This document shows, piece after piece, positions 1-8,277 of a DNA stretch of 14,964 nt. The stretch covers positions 1-14,964 of the forward strand of contig JBDNFD010000151.1 of NCBI GenBank assembly GCA_041689995.1, in the 5' to 3' direction. This DNA is from DASSWG01 sp041689995. Its GTDB lineage: Bacteria; Bacteroidota; Bacteroidia; Flavobacteriales; Flavobacteriaceae. A program made the position numbers and the translations under genes. The stretch's first letter is position 1. Each line of letters starts with the position of its first letter. The notes beneath the pieces were generated by a model. The model searched no databases. It saw nothing but the letters and a program-made list of their open reading frames with translations, and had not been told where the DNA came from.

Positions 1-2
1 CA

Positions 3-3000
3 ATGGCAAAAAATTTCATATCAAATAAAAGTCCGCAAAAAACGCTAAGCGGTAGGCTCAATAACATTATTAAGTTTAGTAAAGAGCTGCGCTGGCTCGT
101 GGGTTTCTTTTACTTTTCTGGCTGGAAAGAGGTGTATGAAAATTTCAAAAAAAACGATGAGGTAAATATACGCCTGCTCGTAGGGCTTGAGGTGGGCAAG
201 CACTTGAGCGGTATTTTTGAGCACGATGTTCAAGAGCTAGATTTAAGCCACGACGAGCAGTTTAATGCGTTTATGACCTCTATGGGACTTGCCGTCAATA
301 ATGAGCAGCAGGACACACAGGCATTTTATGAGCAGGTACATTTTTTTTTAGAGATGTTGCAAGAAGAACGTCTTATTATCAAAAAAACAAAAGATCCCAA
401 TCACGCAAAGCTCTATTTGTTTGAGATGAATGAAGAAGAACGTGAAAAACACAATTTTGATGGCTATTTAATTACGGGCAGTAGTAACCTTACACGGTCT
501 GGCTTACACGGCCAGCAAGAGTTTAATGTAGAGATAAAAGATTATGGGTATGAGGATGCAGTGATCTATTTTGAGGAACTCTGGAACACTGCAATCCCCA
601 TCACAGAAATACCAGCTCGGAAAGAATTTTTAATAAAATTTATACAGCACCGCTCACAAGCCGCAATGGTGCAACCATTTGCTGCTTATGCACTAATCTT
701 AAAGACCTTCTTAGATTTACAGAACCAAAAAAGGATTAAACCACAGGTCGAGCGACTACTGGAAACCAATGGCTTTAAAAAGTTTACGTATCAACTTGAT
801 GCTGTTAATCAAGCCTTGGGCATCATAGAGCAATACAATGGTGTTGTGATTGCAGATGTGGTAGGTTTGGGAAAATCTGTCATTGCCTCTTTAATAGGAA
901 GAAATCTGGACACTAAGGGACTTATTATTTGCCCACCAGGATTAATAGGCGATCATTCTGATAAGACAGGATGGTGGGGATATGTACGTAATTTTGATCT
1001 TAAAGGTTGGCACGTTTACAGTCGTGGAGGCATAGAAACGCTTGCCGACGAATTGGACGATAGTGATATAGATACCATTATAGTAGATGAAGCGCATAAT
1101 TTTAGAAATCAGGATACCGCTGCTTATGAAGCATTGATGGAAATCTGTAGGGGTAAAAAGGTGATATTATTAACTGCAACACCGTTTAATAATTCTCCAG
1201 CAGATATTTTTTCGCTTTTAAAACTGTTTATCATTCCTGGACTTTCGGGTATTACTTTAGAGAATAATTTAGAAGGATTGTTTCGCAGTTATAACTATCG
1301 CTTTAAAAGACTATCAGACATTCTAAAAAATTATAATTCTTCTGATCCTGAAAAAAGAGCGAAGGCAGAAAAAGAGTATATAAAAATACTAGGGGAAGTG
1401 CCGCCTGTAAATCCCCAATTGGTGCGCGAGGCGTCTGCTAAGTTGGCTAATACCATAAAAGAAGTGATTTCTCCTGTGGTAATACGCCGTAACCGTCTAG
1501 ATTTAGAGAAGGATCATTTATATAGTTCAGAGGTCGGTGAACTCCCTAAAGTTGAACCACCAGAAGAGCTTTTCTATTATTTAAGCAAGAGCCAGTCAGA
1601 ATTTTATGATAGGATTGTAAAAGATTATTTTTCGGAAGAAGGACTATTTACGGGCGCTATCTACCAGCCGTCAAGTTATGAGTCTATAGTAGATGAAGAA
1701 GGGCTGGATATGGAAGGAAATAGAGTTTTCCAACAACAGCGCAACTTGTTTGACTTTATGCGCCGATTATTGGTAAAACGTTTTGAGAGTTCTTTTGGCG
1801 CATTTGAAAAAACCATCGAACGATTTATACACGTACACGAGATTGTACTTCAATTTATAGAAAATACAGAAGGTAAATATATTCTTGATAGAGGTTTAAT
1901 GGAAAAGATTTATCTCTACGACGACGAAGAAATTCTATATGTACTATATAAATTTGAAAACGATTTACTCAAAAAGAAAATACCTAAAAATAATACCGTT
2001 TATAAAATTAATGGTTTTCAAAGAAAAAAAGAATTTTTGGAGGACATCCAAAAGGATCTTGATTTATTTAAGAGAATCAAAAGTGAAATAGAAGAGGAGG
2101 AATTGGTTGAAAATGACCCTAAGAGGGAAAATATTCTTAAAAAGGTAACGGAGATTTTAGAAGAAAACCCAGACCGTAAAATTATTCTCTTCACAGAATA
2201 TGTAGATACGGTGCTGCATTTAGAACCCTATTTTAGAGAGAAACTTAAAGAAACAGTGCTAATATGCGACGGTAAAATCACTAAAACCTTGTCAAAGGAT
2301 TTAGACCGTAATTTTAATGCACAATATGAAGGAACTTGGCATAATGATTTTCAGGTGTTGATTACCAGCGATAAACTTTCTGAAGGATTCAATTTAAATC
2401 GTGCAGGTGCTATTATAAATTATGATATTCCGTGGAATCCAACAAGGGTTATTCAACGAGTTGGACGTATCAATAGGATTGGACAAAAAGTTTTTGATAA
2501 GTTATTCATTTATAATTTTTTCCCTTCGGAAACTGGAGCTGATTTTGTAAAATCTAGAGAGATTGCTCAGCAAAAAATGTTTATGATTCACAATGCTTTG
2601 GGTGAAGATTCACGAATATTTGATCCAGCGGAAGAACCAACGGCAAGTGGATTATACAAGAAGATAAACGAAAACCCAGAAGACGATGACGAGTTAAATA
2701 CGATTACCCAAGTGCGGAACGCCTATAATGAAATACTCGAAAAACATCCAGAGGTAATTGACAGGATAGAGAAATTACCAGCAAGAGTGAAATCTGCGAA
2801 AACTTTTGAATCAAGTAACGTTAATGTATTGAGGAAAAAAGGGCTTAGTCTTTTTGCACAGCAAGGAAATACAGAAAACGCTGAGGTGTTAAGTATAACT
2901 TTTGAAAACTTGCTTGACTTTGTGAAGTGTGATTTTGGGATGCCAAGACTTGCTCTATCAGAATCGTTCTGGCCAATTTATGAAAACATCAAAACACATA

Positions 3001-3356
3001 AAGAGGTAGTAAGGTCAACAAAAAACGAACTAGCCATTGAAACAAAAGCCCACGATAATCTACAAGTTGCTTTAAAAGTTATCGATCCATCACTGGAAAA
3101 TGATATTAAGTTCATAAAAACGATTATTAAGGACATTAAACATTATTACTCATTACCAAAATATACACTAAGACGTCTGGCTTTCGAAAAGTTAAACCCA
3201 AAGTCTTCCAAGAAAAATTGGGAGCATTTTTTCAAAGAACTTGAGTATATAAAAAAACGATACGGAGCAGATTATTTAGATAGAATATTGGAAAAGGTAA
3301 AAGATCAAAAGGAAGAAGTGATTATAGCAGTAGAAAATCAGAAAATTAAGTCGTAA
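3..3356 (+). CDS. PLD-like nuclease / SNF2-type helicase fusion protein
   Basis: Large (1117 aa) predicted cytoplasmic ATP-dependent DNA translocase with a phospholipase-D-like nuclease domain. Residues about 10-210 form the PLD domain: HAKLYLF at 134-140 gives the H-x-K pair, followed by GSSNLTRSG at 159-167, the usual S/N part of an HKD site. A single HKD motif implies that an active enzyme would be a dimer. The helicase core follows: FTYQLDAV (261-268, Q-motif-like), Walker A DVVGLGKS (285-292), DEAH box (362-365), TATPFNN (391-397), and the C-terminal lobe with QRVGRINRIGQ (818-828, motif VI). The final ~280 residues are unassigned. The ATG at base 3 fits the family's N terminus, but only two bases of upstream sequence are visible. 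The stop overlaps the next ATG (TAATG), so the two genes were translationally coupled. PLD-helicase fusions of this type commonly occur in phage-defence or restriction-like operons; that role is inference. Confidence 0.9.
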   Translation: MAKNFISNKSPQKTLSGRLNNIIKFSKELRWLVGFFYFSGWKEVYENFKKNDEVNIRLLVGLEVGKHLSGIFEHDVQELDLSHDEQFNAFMTSMGLAVNNEQQDTQAFYEQVHFFLEMLQEERLIIKKTKDPNHAKLYLFEMNEEEREKHNFDGYLITGSSNLTRSGLHGQQEFNVEIKDYGYEDAVIYFEELWNTAIPITEIPARKEFLIKFIQHRSQAAMVQPFAAYALILKTFLDLQNQKRIKPQVERLLETNGFKKFTYQLDAVNQALGIIEQYNGVVIADVVGLGKSVIASLIGRNLDTKGLIICPPGLIGDHSDKTGWWGYVRNFDLKGWHVYSRGGIETLADELDDSDIDTIIVDEAHNFRNQDTAAYEALMEICRGKKVILLTATPFNNSPADIFSLLKLFIIPGLSGITLENNLEGLFRSYNYRFKRLSDILKNYNSSDPEKRAKAEKEYIKILGEVPPVNPQLVREASAKLANTIKEVISPVVIRRNRLDLEKDHLYSSEVGELPKVEPPEELFYYLSKSQSEFYDRIVKDYFSEEGLFTGAIYQPSSYESIVDEEGLDMEGNRVFQQQRNLFDFMRRLLVKRFESSFGAFEKTIERFIHVHEIVLQFIENTEGKYILDRGLMEKIYLYDDEEILYVLYKFENDLLKKKIPKNNTVYKINGFQRKKEFLEDIQKDLDLFKRIKSEIEEEELVENDPKRENILKKVTEILEENPDRKIILFTEYVDTVLHLEPYFREKLKETVLICDGKITKTLSKDLDRNFNAQYEGTWHNDFQVLITSDKLSEGFNLNRAGAIINYDIPWNPTRVIQRVGRINRIGQKVFDKLFIYNFFPSETGADFVKSREIAQQKMFMIHNALGEDSRIFDPAEEPTASGLYKKINENPEDDDELNTITQVRNAYNEILEKHPEVIDRIEKLPARVKSAKTFESSNVNVLRKKGLSLFAQQGNTENAEVLSITFENLLDFVKCDFGMPRLALSESFWPIYENIKTHKEVVRSTKNELAIETKAHDNLQVALKVIDPSLENDIKFIKTIIKDIKHYYSLPKYTLRRLAFEKLNPKSSKKNWEHFFKELEYIKKRYGADYLDRILEKVKDQKEEVIIAVENQKIKS

Positions 3357-3737
3357 TGAATATAACTTGGGAATTGCAGTACATACAGAGCTCAACGATT
3401 TAGTCGGTTTTAAAGATAATGATATTGAAAAGTTTGAGGCTTTTGCAAAAGATTCATATTCCTATTTAGAAATTTCGGACTACAATACTACAGGAATAGG
3501 AGAAAAACCATTCCAGAGTTTAATGCAAGGTATATTTAAATCCACAAAAGCTACTTCTGGTTCTCAAGGGAGCAAAGGTGTTGGAAAAACTGCCTATTAC
3601 GCCAGTTCGTATTTAAGGACTATGGTGAAAGAGCGTACATATTTTCGAGAGCTAGACTAAGTAATCTTAATAATGATAAATGTTTAAGGCAATCTCAAAG
3701 CTTTATTAAGACTAACGAATACTTTATAAAAATATAA
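3356..3737 (+). pseudogene. Remnant of a GHKL (HSP90-like) ATPase gene
   Basis: The ATG overlaps the helicase stop, but its frame ends after 15 codons. The recognisable part is in another frame, from about base 3367 to the stop at 3658-3660. That piece carries LEISDYNTTGI, a variant of the GHKL D-x-G-x-G motif, and then GSKGVGKTAYYASSYLRT, the lid glycine motif (G-x-x-G-x-G-K). The N-box region that should precede these motifs is missing, and the reading stops just after the lid motif, so only ~95 of several hundred expected residues remain. A third frame stays open to 3737 (ending TNEYFIKI) and may be the tail of this or another gene joined by deletion. The coupling to the helicase says the intact ATPase was its partner, as in helicase-plus-GHKL defence operons. 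The family call rests on two motifs only. Confidence 0.65.
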
Positions 3738-3750
3738 CGATTGACCCGTA

Positions 3751-3787
3751 AACCCGCCGGTACCAAAAAGGCACCTTCGGGCGGGTT
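3751..3787 (+). terminator. Hairpin, probable terminator after the ATPase remnant
   Basis: AACCCGCC at 3751-3758 pairs perfectly with GGCGGGTT at 3780-3787. An inner stem, GGTACC/GGCACC, has one mismatch and closes an A5 loop. The T tract that follows is weak (TTGTTT), so this may be a terminator or just a stable intergenic hairpin. It could act in either direction. Confidence 0.5.
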
Positions 3788-3794
3788 GTTTCCA

Positions 3795-3814
3795 ATCCCG
3801 ATAGCTATCGGGAT
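3795..3814. repeat. Perfect 20-bp palindrome with core CCCGATAGCTATCGGG
   Basis: The 20 bases are completely self-complementary around AGCT. Palindromes with the core CCCGATAGCTATCGGG are, to my recollection, scattered in many Bacteroidota intergenic regions, so this is probably a REP-like dispersed element. Only one copy lies in the window. Confidence 0.6.
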
Positions 3815-3820
3815 GTGAAG

Positions 3821-3858
3821 CCTTGATTTTTGTTTCTTTTTCATCAAGGAAAAAGAAA
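3821..3858. repeat. Dispersed-element-like sequence with two competing hairpins
   Basis: CCTTGAT (3821-3827) can pair with ATCAAGG (3843-3849). Alternatively TTTCTTTTTC (3833-3842) can pair with GAAAAAGAAA (3849-3858), leaving ATCAAG as the loop. The two stems share bases and exclude each other. Together with the adjacent 20-bp palindrome this looks like one composite intergenic repeat rather than a regulatory site of a neighbouring gene. Confidence 0.45.
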
Positions 3859-3889
3859 AGATAAACTTAATTTTAAAAGCATAAATAAT

Positions 3890-4175
3890 ATGGAAAAATA
3901 TAGAATTAACTGACTTAAGAGGTATTTGGCTTGGAGATGATTACAATTTAACAGTAGGATGCTTTAATGACAGTAATTATGTAAGTTTAGTTATTAAAGC
4001 AGAAAAGAGAATTGAAGAGACAAGAAACTTAAATTTAAGTGATATTACAGATAATGGAACTAGAATTTTGAGTTTTAATGAAGATTTTGAAATTGAAATA
4101 TGGAATTGGGACAGTCCTAATATGACTGTAAAAATCGAAAATAATACTTATGATTTATTAAACAGAGGTTATTAA
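3890..4175 (+). pseudogene. Small protein of unknown function, frameshifted near its start
   Basis: An open frame from 3885 to the stop at 4173-4175 encodes about 94 acidic residues. It includes LTDLRGIWLGDDYNLTVG and ends NNTYDLLNRGY. It has no ATG, GTG or TTG near its beginning. The ATG at 3890 lies in the neighbouring frame and stops after seven codons (MEKYRIN). One extra A in the A-run just after that ATG would give MEKNIELTDLRG and join the two frames. The product is then a soluble ~95-residue protein without membrane segments. I do not recognise the family; its size and acidity would suit an immunity or antitoxin-type protein, but nothing shows this. It sits between dispersed palindromes and an empty stretch, so decay is plausible. 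Confidence 0.5.
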
Positions 4176-4548
4176 ATTCTATTTGACATGATCTAAGGAA
4201 TAAAATTTTGCTCTTACGGAAAGCTTTCTTAAATGTTCCTGAAAACTTTTTACAGCTATATTATTCTTAATAGAACAAAATAATCATTTAAGACGGATGT
4301 TTGCTTTTGTGCGGCTGGCTTAAAAATTGTAAACATTAATTCCAATAGGGAACAATCTGAAAGAGCAAATTAATCATTCAAGCACAGAGTGCAAGGCGAT
4401 TTTACATAGCGTCTAATTATAGCTAACAAATAGCGAAAACCCATAAAATGCTATATTAATATATTTGACCTATAATTTATATTATGTAAAATAGGATTTA
4501 TGAGAACCCCTATTCCCACAGATAACTACAATAATTTCTAAATCCGAG
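4176..4548. other. Gene-free stretch, no recognisable feature
   Basis: AT-rich sequence with stops in all frames and no convincing RNA gene or repeat. A TATATTTG box at 4460-4467 on the plus strand precedes only a 13-codon ORF starting at 4500, and I do not count it as a gene. The stretch is probably decayed DNA. Confidence 0.6.
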
Positions 4549-5088
4549 CTATCCCCCAGAATTTGAAGAAGAATTCAAATAACGTTCGCTAATGATTTCC
4601 CGATGATGGATTTCATGACCACAAATAATATATCCGGCAGCTCTCACCGACATTTTGTTTCCATTCACTTTTCCGTGCTTTTTTAAATCTTCTTCCCCAA
4701 AACTTTTGAAAAGATTGATCGTCGCCTTGCGCACAGATTTATACTCTTCCAATAATTCTTCCCACAAGCGCTTGTCGGCATGGGAATTCTCCGCGAACAA
4801 GTTCTCATCATAACTTAATAGTTCAGCTTCTTCAGATCGTGCAAACATGAACGCTCGATAGGAAAAAATTCTTTCCGTATCGACAAGATGTAAAAGTATT
4901 TGTTTCGGCGACCATTTTTCCGCGGAATATCGGAACAGCCGCTTTTCTTTTGGAATGGCTTGAAGAAAATCCACCATTTCAGATTCTCCTTTCAACAGTC
5001 CTTCGATCACAGAGATTCCATTTACTCGCTCCATGTATTTTTGATAATATAATGGATATTCCGAAGTTGAAATTTGCGTTTTCTCCAT
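4549..5088 (-). CDS. DinB-fold family protein
   Basis: Small soluble protein of the DinB/YfiT four-helix-bundle superfamily, whose members bind a metal through three histidines and often act as thiol-dependent transferases. With the start at 5088 the protein is 179 aa. KWSPKQILLHLVDTE supplies the first histidine (H67), and ICGHEIHHREI supplies the HxxxH pair (H158, H162). That is the spacing expected for the triad, so the metal site looks intact. An upstream in-frame start at 5133 would add 15 residues (MNPVRILL...). I prefer the MEKTQIS start because it gives the family's usual N terminus and leaves about 100 bases for the divergent promoters shared with the cation transporter at 5192. The substrate is unknown. 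The C terminus is a short Ser/Gly/Asn tail. Confidence 0.82.
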   Translation of the reverse strand: MEKTQISTSEYPLYYQKYMERVNGISVIEGLLKGESEMVDFLQAIPKEKRLFRYSAEKWSPKQILLHLVDTERIFSYRAFMFARSEEAELLSYDENLFAENSHADKRLWEELLEEYKSVRKATINLFKSFGEEDLKKHGKVNGNKMSVRAAGYIICGHEIHHREIISERYLNSSSNSGG

Positions 5089-5191
5089 AAAGTAATTTTC
5101 AGATAAAAATAACAAAATTCTAACGGGATTCACTGGAGATTCTTATAATTTTGATTCTTCGTTACTTTTTTACCAAGCTTCAACCAAAAAA

Positions 5192-6103
5192 ATGAACACA
5201 AGCGGATCGAACATTGCTATTTATGGTGCTATTGGCGCGAATATTTTAATTGCGATCAGCAAATTTATTGCAGCATTTTTCACTGGTAGTTCGGCCATGT
5301 TGGCGGAAGGCATCCATTCTTCCGTCGATACCGGAAATGGCTTGTTGTTGTTGTTGGGCGTGAAACGCAGTGAGCAAAAACCAGATAAGCAACATCCGTT
5401 CGGTTATGGAAAAGAGGTTTATTTTTGGAGTTTTGTAGTGAGCATGCTCGTTTTTTCGGTGGGTGGTGGATTTGCACTTTATGAGGGAATTTACGCGCTC
5501 CAACATCCCACAATTAATGAAAATACGCTTTGGAGTTACATTGTTTTGTTTGCAGCCATTCTGTTCGAAGGCACGGCACTGTTCATTTCCATGAAAACTT
5601 TCAACAAAAACAGGACTTCCAAAAATCTTTTTAAAAGCATTGTGCAGAGCAAAGATGCGGCGACTTTTGCTGTGGTTATCGAAGATTCTGCCGCGATTAT
5701 CGGATTGCTCATCGCGCTACTTGGGACATTTCTTTCCCAACAATTTGAAAATCCTTATTTTGACGGTGGTGCCTCGATTTTAATTGGCATATTGCTTTTA
5801 TTGGTGGCCACTCTCCTGGCCCACGAAAGTAAAGATTTGTTGTTGGGCGAAAGCGCCGATAAATCAGTAATTATGAAAATTAATGATATTCTGCGAAAAA
5901 ACAGATATGTGGAAAACTGGAACGTTCCGCTAACCATGCATTTTGGTCCGAACAATATTCTCTTCACGGTAGAACTCGATTTGAAAGATACGCTTAGTTT
6001 GGAAGAATCACAGGAGGTTATTGCCCAAATTCGGAAAGATATTAAAGACGCGGAACCAAAGATTGGACGTGTTTTTATTCATTCAAAAGATTTTGAAAAA
6101 TAG
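5192..6103 (+). CDS. Cation diffusion facilitator transporter, ZnT9-like (copy 1)
   Basis: Inner-membrane cation/proton antiporter of the CDF family (303 aa), expected to export divalent metal such as Zn2+. It has six hydrophobic segments followed by a ~90-residue cytoplasmic domain. The TM2 metal site is intact as HSSVD (H42, D46) within AEGIHSSVDTGNG. In TM5 the classical HxxxD is replaced by VVIEDSAA (E164, D165), so only acidic residues are present. This ED pattern and HPFGYGKEVYFWSF (residues 68-81) point to the SLC30A9/ZnT9-like branch rather than classical ZitB or CzcD. The cytoplasmic part contains TMHFGPNNI. A short hairpin (TGTGC-AAG-GCACA, 6121-6133) follows the stop. A close paralogue starts 150 bases downstream. 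Metal specificity cannot be read from sequence. Confidence 0.9.
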   Translation: MNTSGSNIAIYGAIGANILIAISKFIAAFFTGSSAMLAEGIHSSVDTGNGLLLLLGVKRSEQKPDKQHPFGYGKEVYFWSFVVSMLVFSVGGGFALYEGIYALQHPTINENTLWSYIVLFAAILFEGTALFISMKTFNKNRTSKNLFKSIVQSKDAATFAVVIEDSAAIIGLLIALLGTFLSQQFENPYFDGGASILIGILLLLVATLLAHESKDLLLGESADKSVIMKINDILRKNRYVENWNVPLTMHFGPNNILFTVELDLKDTLSLEESQEVIAQIRKDIKDAEPKIGRVFIHSKDFEK

Positions 6104-6252
6104 AAATACTTATGTGACTTTGTGCAAGGCACATCTTTCTCGATTGCAGTCGCGGTAACATTGTCAAGAAAAAAGCATTCCTCTCCCCTTTTTTAATTGG
6201 GGCAGTACTACTTTTCTAAAAAATCGTATTTTTCCGAAAAATTCAAACAAAT

Positions 6253-7182
6253 ATGGCAAGTGGATCAAACGTAGCAATTTATGGAGCAATTGGAGCGAAT
6301 ATCTTAATAGCAACTGCCAAATTCATTGGTGCCTCCATTACTGGAAGTTCGGCGATGATGGCAGAAGGAATCCATTCTTTGGTTGATACCGGAAATGGTT
6401 TGTTATTATTGCTCGGCATAAAACGGAGTAAGCAGAAACCGGATAAAATGCACCCATTCGGATATGGAAAAGAAGTTTATTTTTGGAGTTTTGTGGTGAG
6501 CATGCTCATTTTCGCCGTCGGTGGTGGATTTGCAATTTATGAAGGAATACAGGCATTACAAAATCCGAGTATTGCAGACGATCCCACGATCAATTATATT
6601 GTTTTGGGCGCAGCGATGGTCTTTGAAGGAAGCGCATTGTTCATTGCCTTGAAAACCTTTAATAAAGCAAGGACTGGTTCCAGAAACCTGATTAAAAACA
6701 TTGTGAAAAGCAAAGATGCGGCTACTTTTGCAGTCATTATCGAAGATTCTGCGGCGCTGGTAGGTCTTACCATTGCACTTCTCGGAGTTTTTCTTTCCCA
6801 GCAATTGCAAAACCCATATATGGATGGAATTGCATCCGTTATTATTGGATTGGTACTTTTATTGGTTGCCATTTTTTTGGCTCGGGAAAGCAAGGGTTTG
6901 CTACTTGGTGAAAGTGCCAACGAAGATGTCCTTGCTTCCGTTGATGAAATTTTGAAAAACAATGATCTTGTGGATACTTGGAACCTTCCCCAAACCATGC
7001 ATTTTGGACCAGATCACATTTTTATGGCCGTAGAAATAGATTTGGTAGGTGGTTTGGATCATGATGATGCAGAAAAAACCTTGGAAGAATTGCGCAATCA
7101 AATCAAGCAAAAGCAACCGATGATAAATAGAATTTACTTTCACACCAAACAAATCAACGAAGGATCAGATAAGAAATCTTGA
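6253..7182 (+). CDS. Cation diffusion facilitator transporter, ZnT9-like (copy 2)
   Basis: Paralogue (309 aa) of the preceding gene, with the same layout: six membrane segments, the TM2 site HSLVD (H41, D45), the TM5 acidic pair in IIEDSAALVG (E164, D165), and a cytoplasmic domain with TMHFGPDHI. About two thirds of positions match copy 1. Identity is highest in the membrane half (for example FGYGKEVYFWSFVVSML in both) and lowest after residue 220, which suggests the C-terminal domains have diverged in regulation or partner binding. The tail ends GSDKKS. The 150-base gap is long enough for its own promoter. The pair arose by tandem duplication; proteins of this family can be homo- or heterodimers, so a joint transporter is possible. 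Confidence 0.9.
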   Translation: MASGSNVAIYGAIGANILIATAKFIGASITGSSAMMAEGIHSLVDTGNGLLLLLGIKRSKQKPDKMHPFGYGKEVYFWSFVVSMLIFAVGGGFAIYEGIQALQNPSIADDPTINYIVLGAAMVFEGSALFIALKTFNKARTGSRNLIKNIVKSKDAATFAVIIEDSAALVGLTIALLGVFLSQQLQNPYMDGIASVIIGLVLLLVAIFLARESKGLLLGESANEDVLASVDEILKNNDLVDTWNLPQTMHFGPDHIFMAVEIDLVGGLDHDDAEKTLEELRNQIKQKQPMINRIYFHTKQINEGSDKKS

Positions 7183-7224
7183 TATCTGAAAATAGTGGTT
7201 TGGCAGTCCCTTACGCTATAATTG

Positions 7225-8095
7225 TTATTCCACATTCTGTATGAAAGCCCTATATTTCAAAAGCGCAACAAAGAAAAATCCGCCCAAAGAGTTTCCGATA
7301 AGTGCGATACCCAAAAATTCCAAATAATCCATTATTGAAATTTTTGGGGAATGAATAAGAGCGCCAAAGAGTTCCGTACTGCCCAAAATACTGTGGTGAA
7401 GTCCAGTAAATGCCATCACGGCAGTAATCAAATATATGATGAACAGACGGCTCACTGTATCTTTTGACGAAGTAAGCAACCAAGATAACAAGGCCATTAA
7501 CCATCCGGCCAAAATGGCACTGACAAAAATAATTTGTGGTGGATGTTGAATAATATGAAGTCCTATTTTCTCAACAACTTCTAACTCAAATATTCCCAGA
7601 CTGGGCCCAAGCCAGGTAATCACAGTTGACATAATGAAGCCACCAATTAAATTCCCGGCAATGACAACACCCCAAAGTTGAAGTAAGGCTGCAATGGTAC
7701 AATTCTTATTAAGCACCGGGCAGGGCCAATAAAGAGGTTTGCTCGGTGAATAAAATGGATTTTCCCAAAATTACCATTACAAATCCTACCGGATAGACGA
7801 AAGTGAATAATTTAAAAATTGTTTCTTCGGACACTTTTCCATTAAAAAAGCTGAAAACCGTACAAAGAAGTAAAAAGCTAAATCCAATTTCCAAGCCTGC
7901 CGTGAGGGAACTTATAAAAATACTACTATTGCTCCGGTCGTAAATTTCAAGTCCCTCACCAATTTGAGCTTTTAAAATTTCATCGTGTTTTTTTGGTTCA
8001 TCCTTGTCCGAAGTTTCCGAATGTTTCAACTCGGAATCAATTTTCTTTTGCCTTTTTTCTTTTCTTACCGAATTCGTTCCTTCAGTTTCTTTCAT
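7225..8095 (-). pseudogene. YfdC-like formate/nitrite transporter (FNT) family gene, split by a one-base frameshift
   Basis: Two overlapping minus-strand frames form one FNT-family membrane channel. The upstream frame (8095 to 7709, 128 aa) has a charged ~55-residue N-terminal tail, then SSLTAGLEIGFSFLLLC and VILGKSILFTEQTSLLALP before stopping. The downstream frame (7716 to 7225, 163 aa from a GTG) continues with VLNKNCTIAALLQLWG and further membrane segments, including AFTGLHHSILG and GNSLGGFFFVALL. Removing one base in the GC run at 7717-7720 joins them as ALP-VLNKN at the expected place, giving ~290 aa, normal for YfdC-like FNT proteins. The long hydrophilic N-terminal tail also fits YfdC relatives. 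Such proteins are pentameric inner-membrane channels for small monovalent anions or uncharged acids; the YfdC substrate is not settled. The break could be a real mutation or a sequence error. Confidence 0.85.
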
Positions 8096-8277
8096 GGGAA
8101 TATAATCGTAGGTTGAAATTCGTCTTTTCTTTCATTCAGGCTTATTTTTATTTTAAGAAATATTTCAAATCGAAAATATTGGTTTTGGGTTGATGTCAAA
8201 TTCCCCCTTAATCTGAGGAATCGAAGTCCCCATACCAAATAACGGATTGTTATTCTATGTCCTTAAAAATCAACTGC

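Noticed and set aside
4460..4540. TATATTTG promoter-like box followed by a 13-codon ORF (MRTPIPTDNYNNF)
   Set aside because: The box is common by chance in such AT-rich DNA, the ORF is tiny and runs toward the convergent DinB-family gene, and nothing else supports a gene.
6185..6202. CCCC...GGGG hairpin between the two CDF genes as a terminator
   Set aside because: Only four base pairs with a ten-base loop and no following T tract; too weak to call.
6594..6998. Minus-strand 134-residue open frame inside the second CDF gene
   Set aside because: It is the antisense shadow of a well-supported transporter, and its translation shows no family motif.
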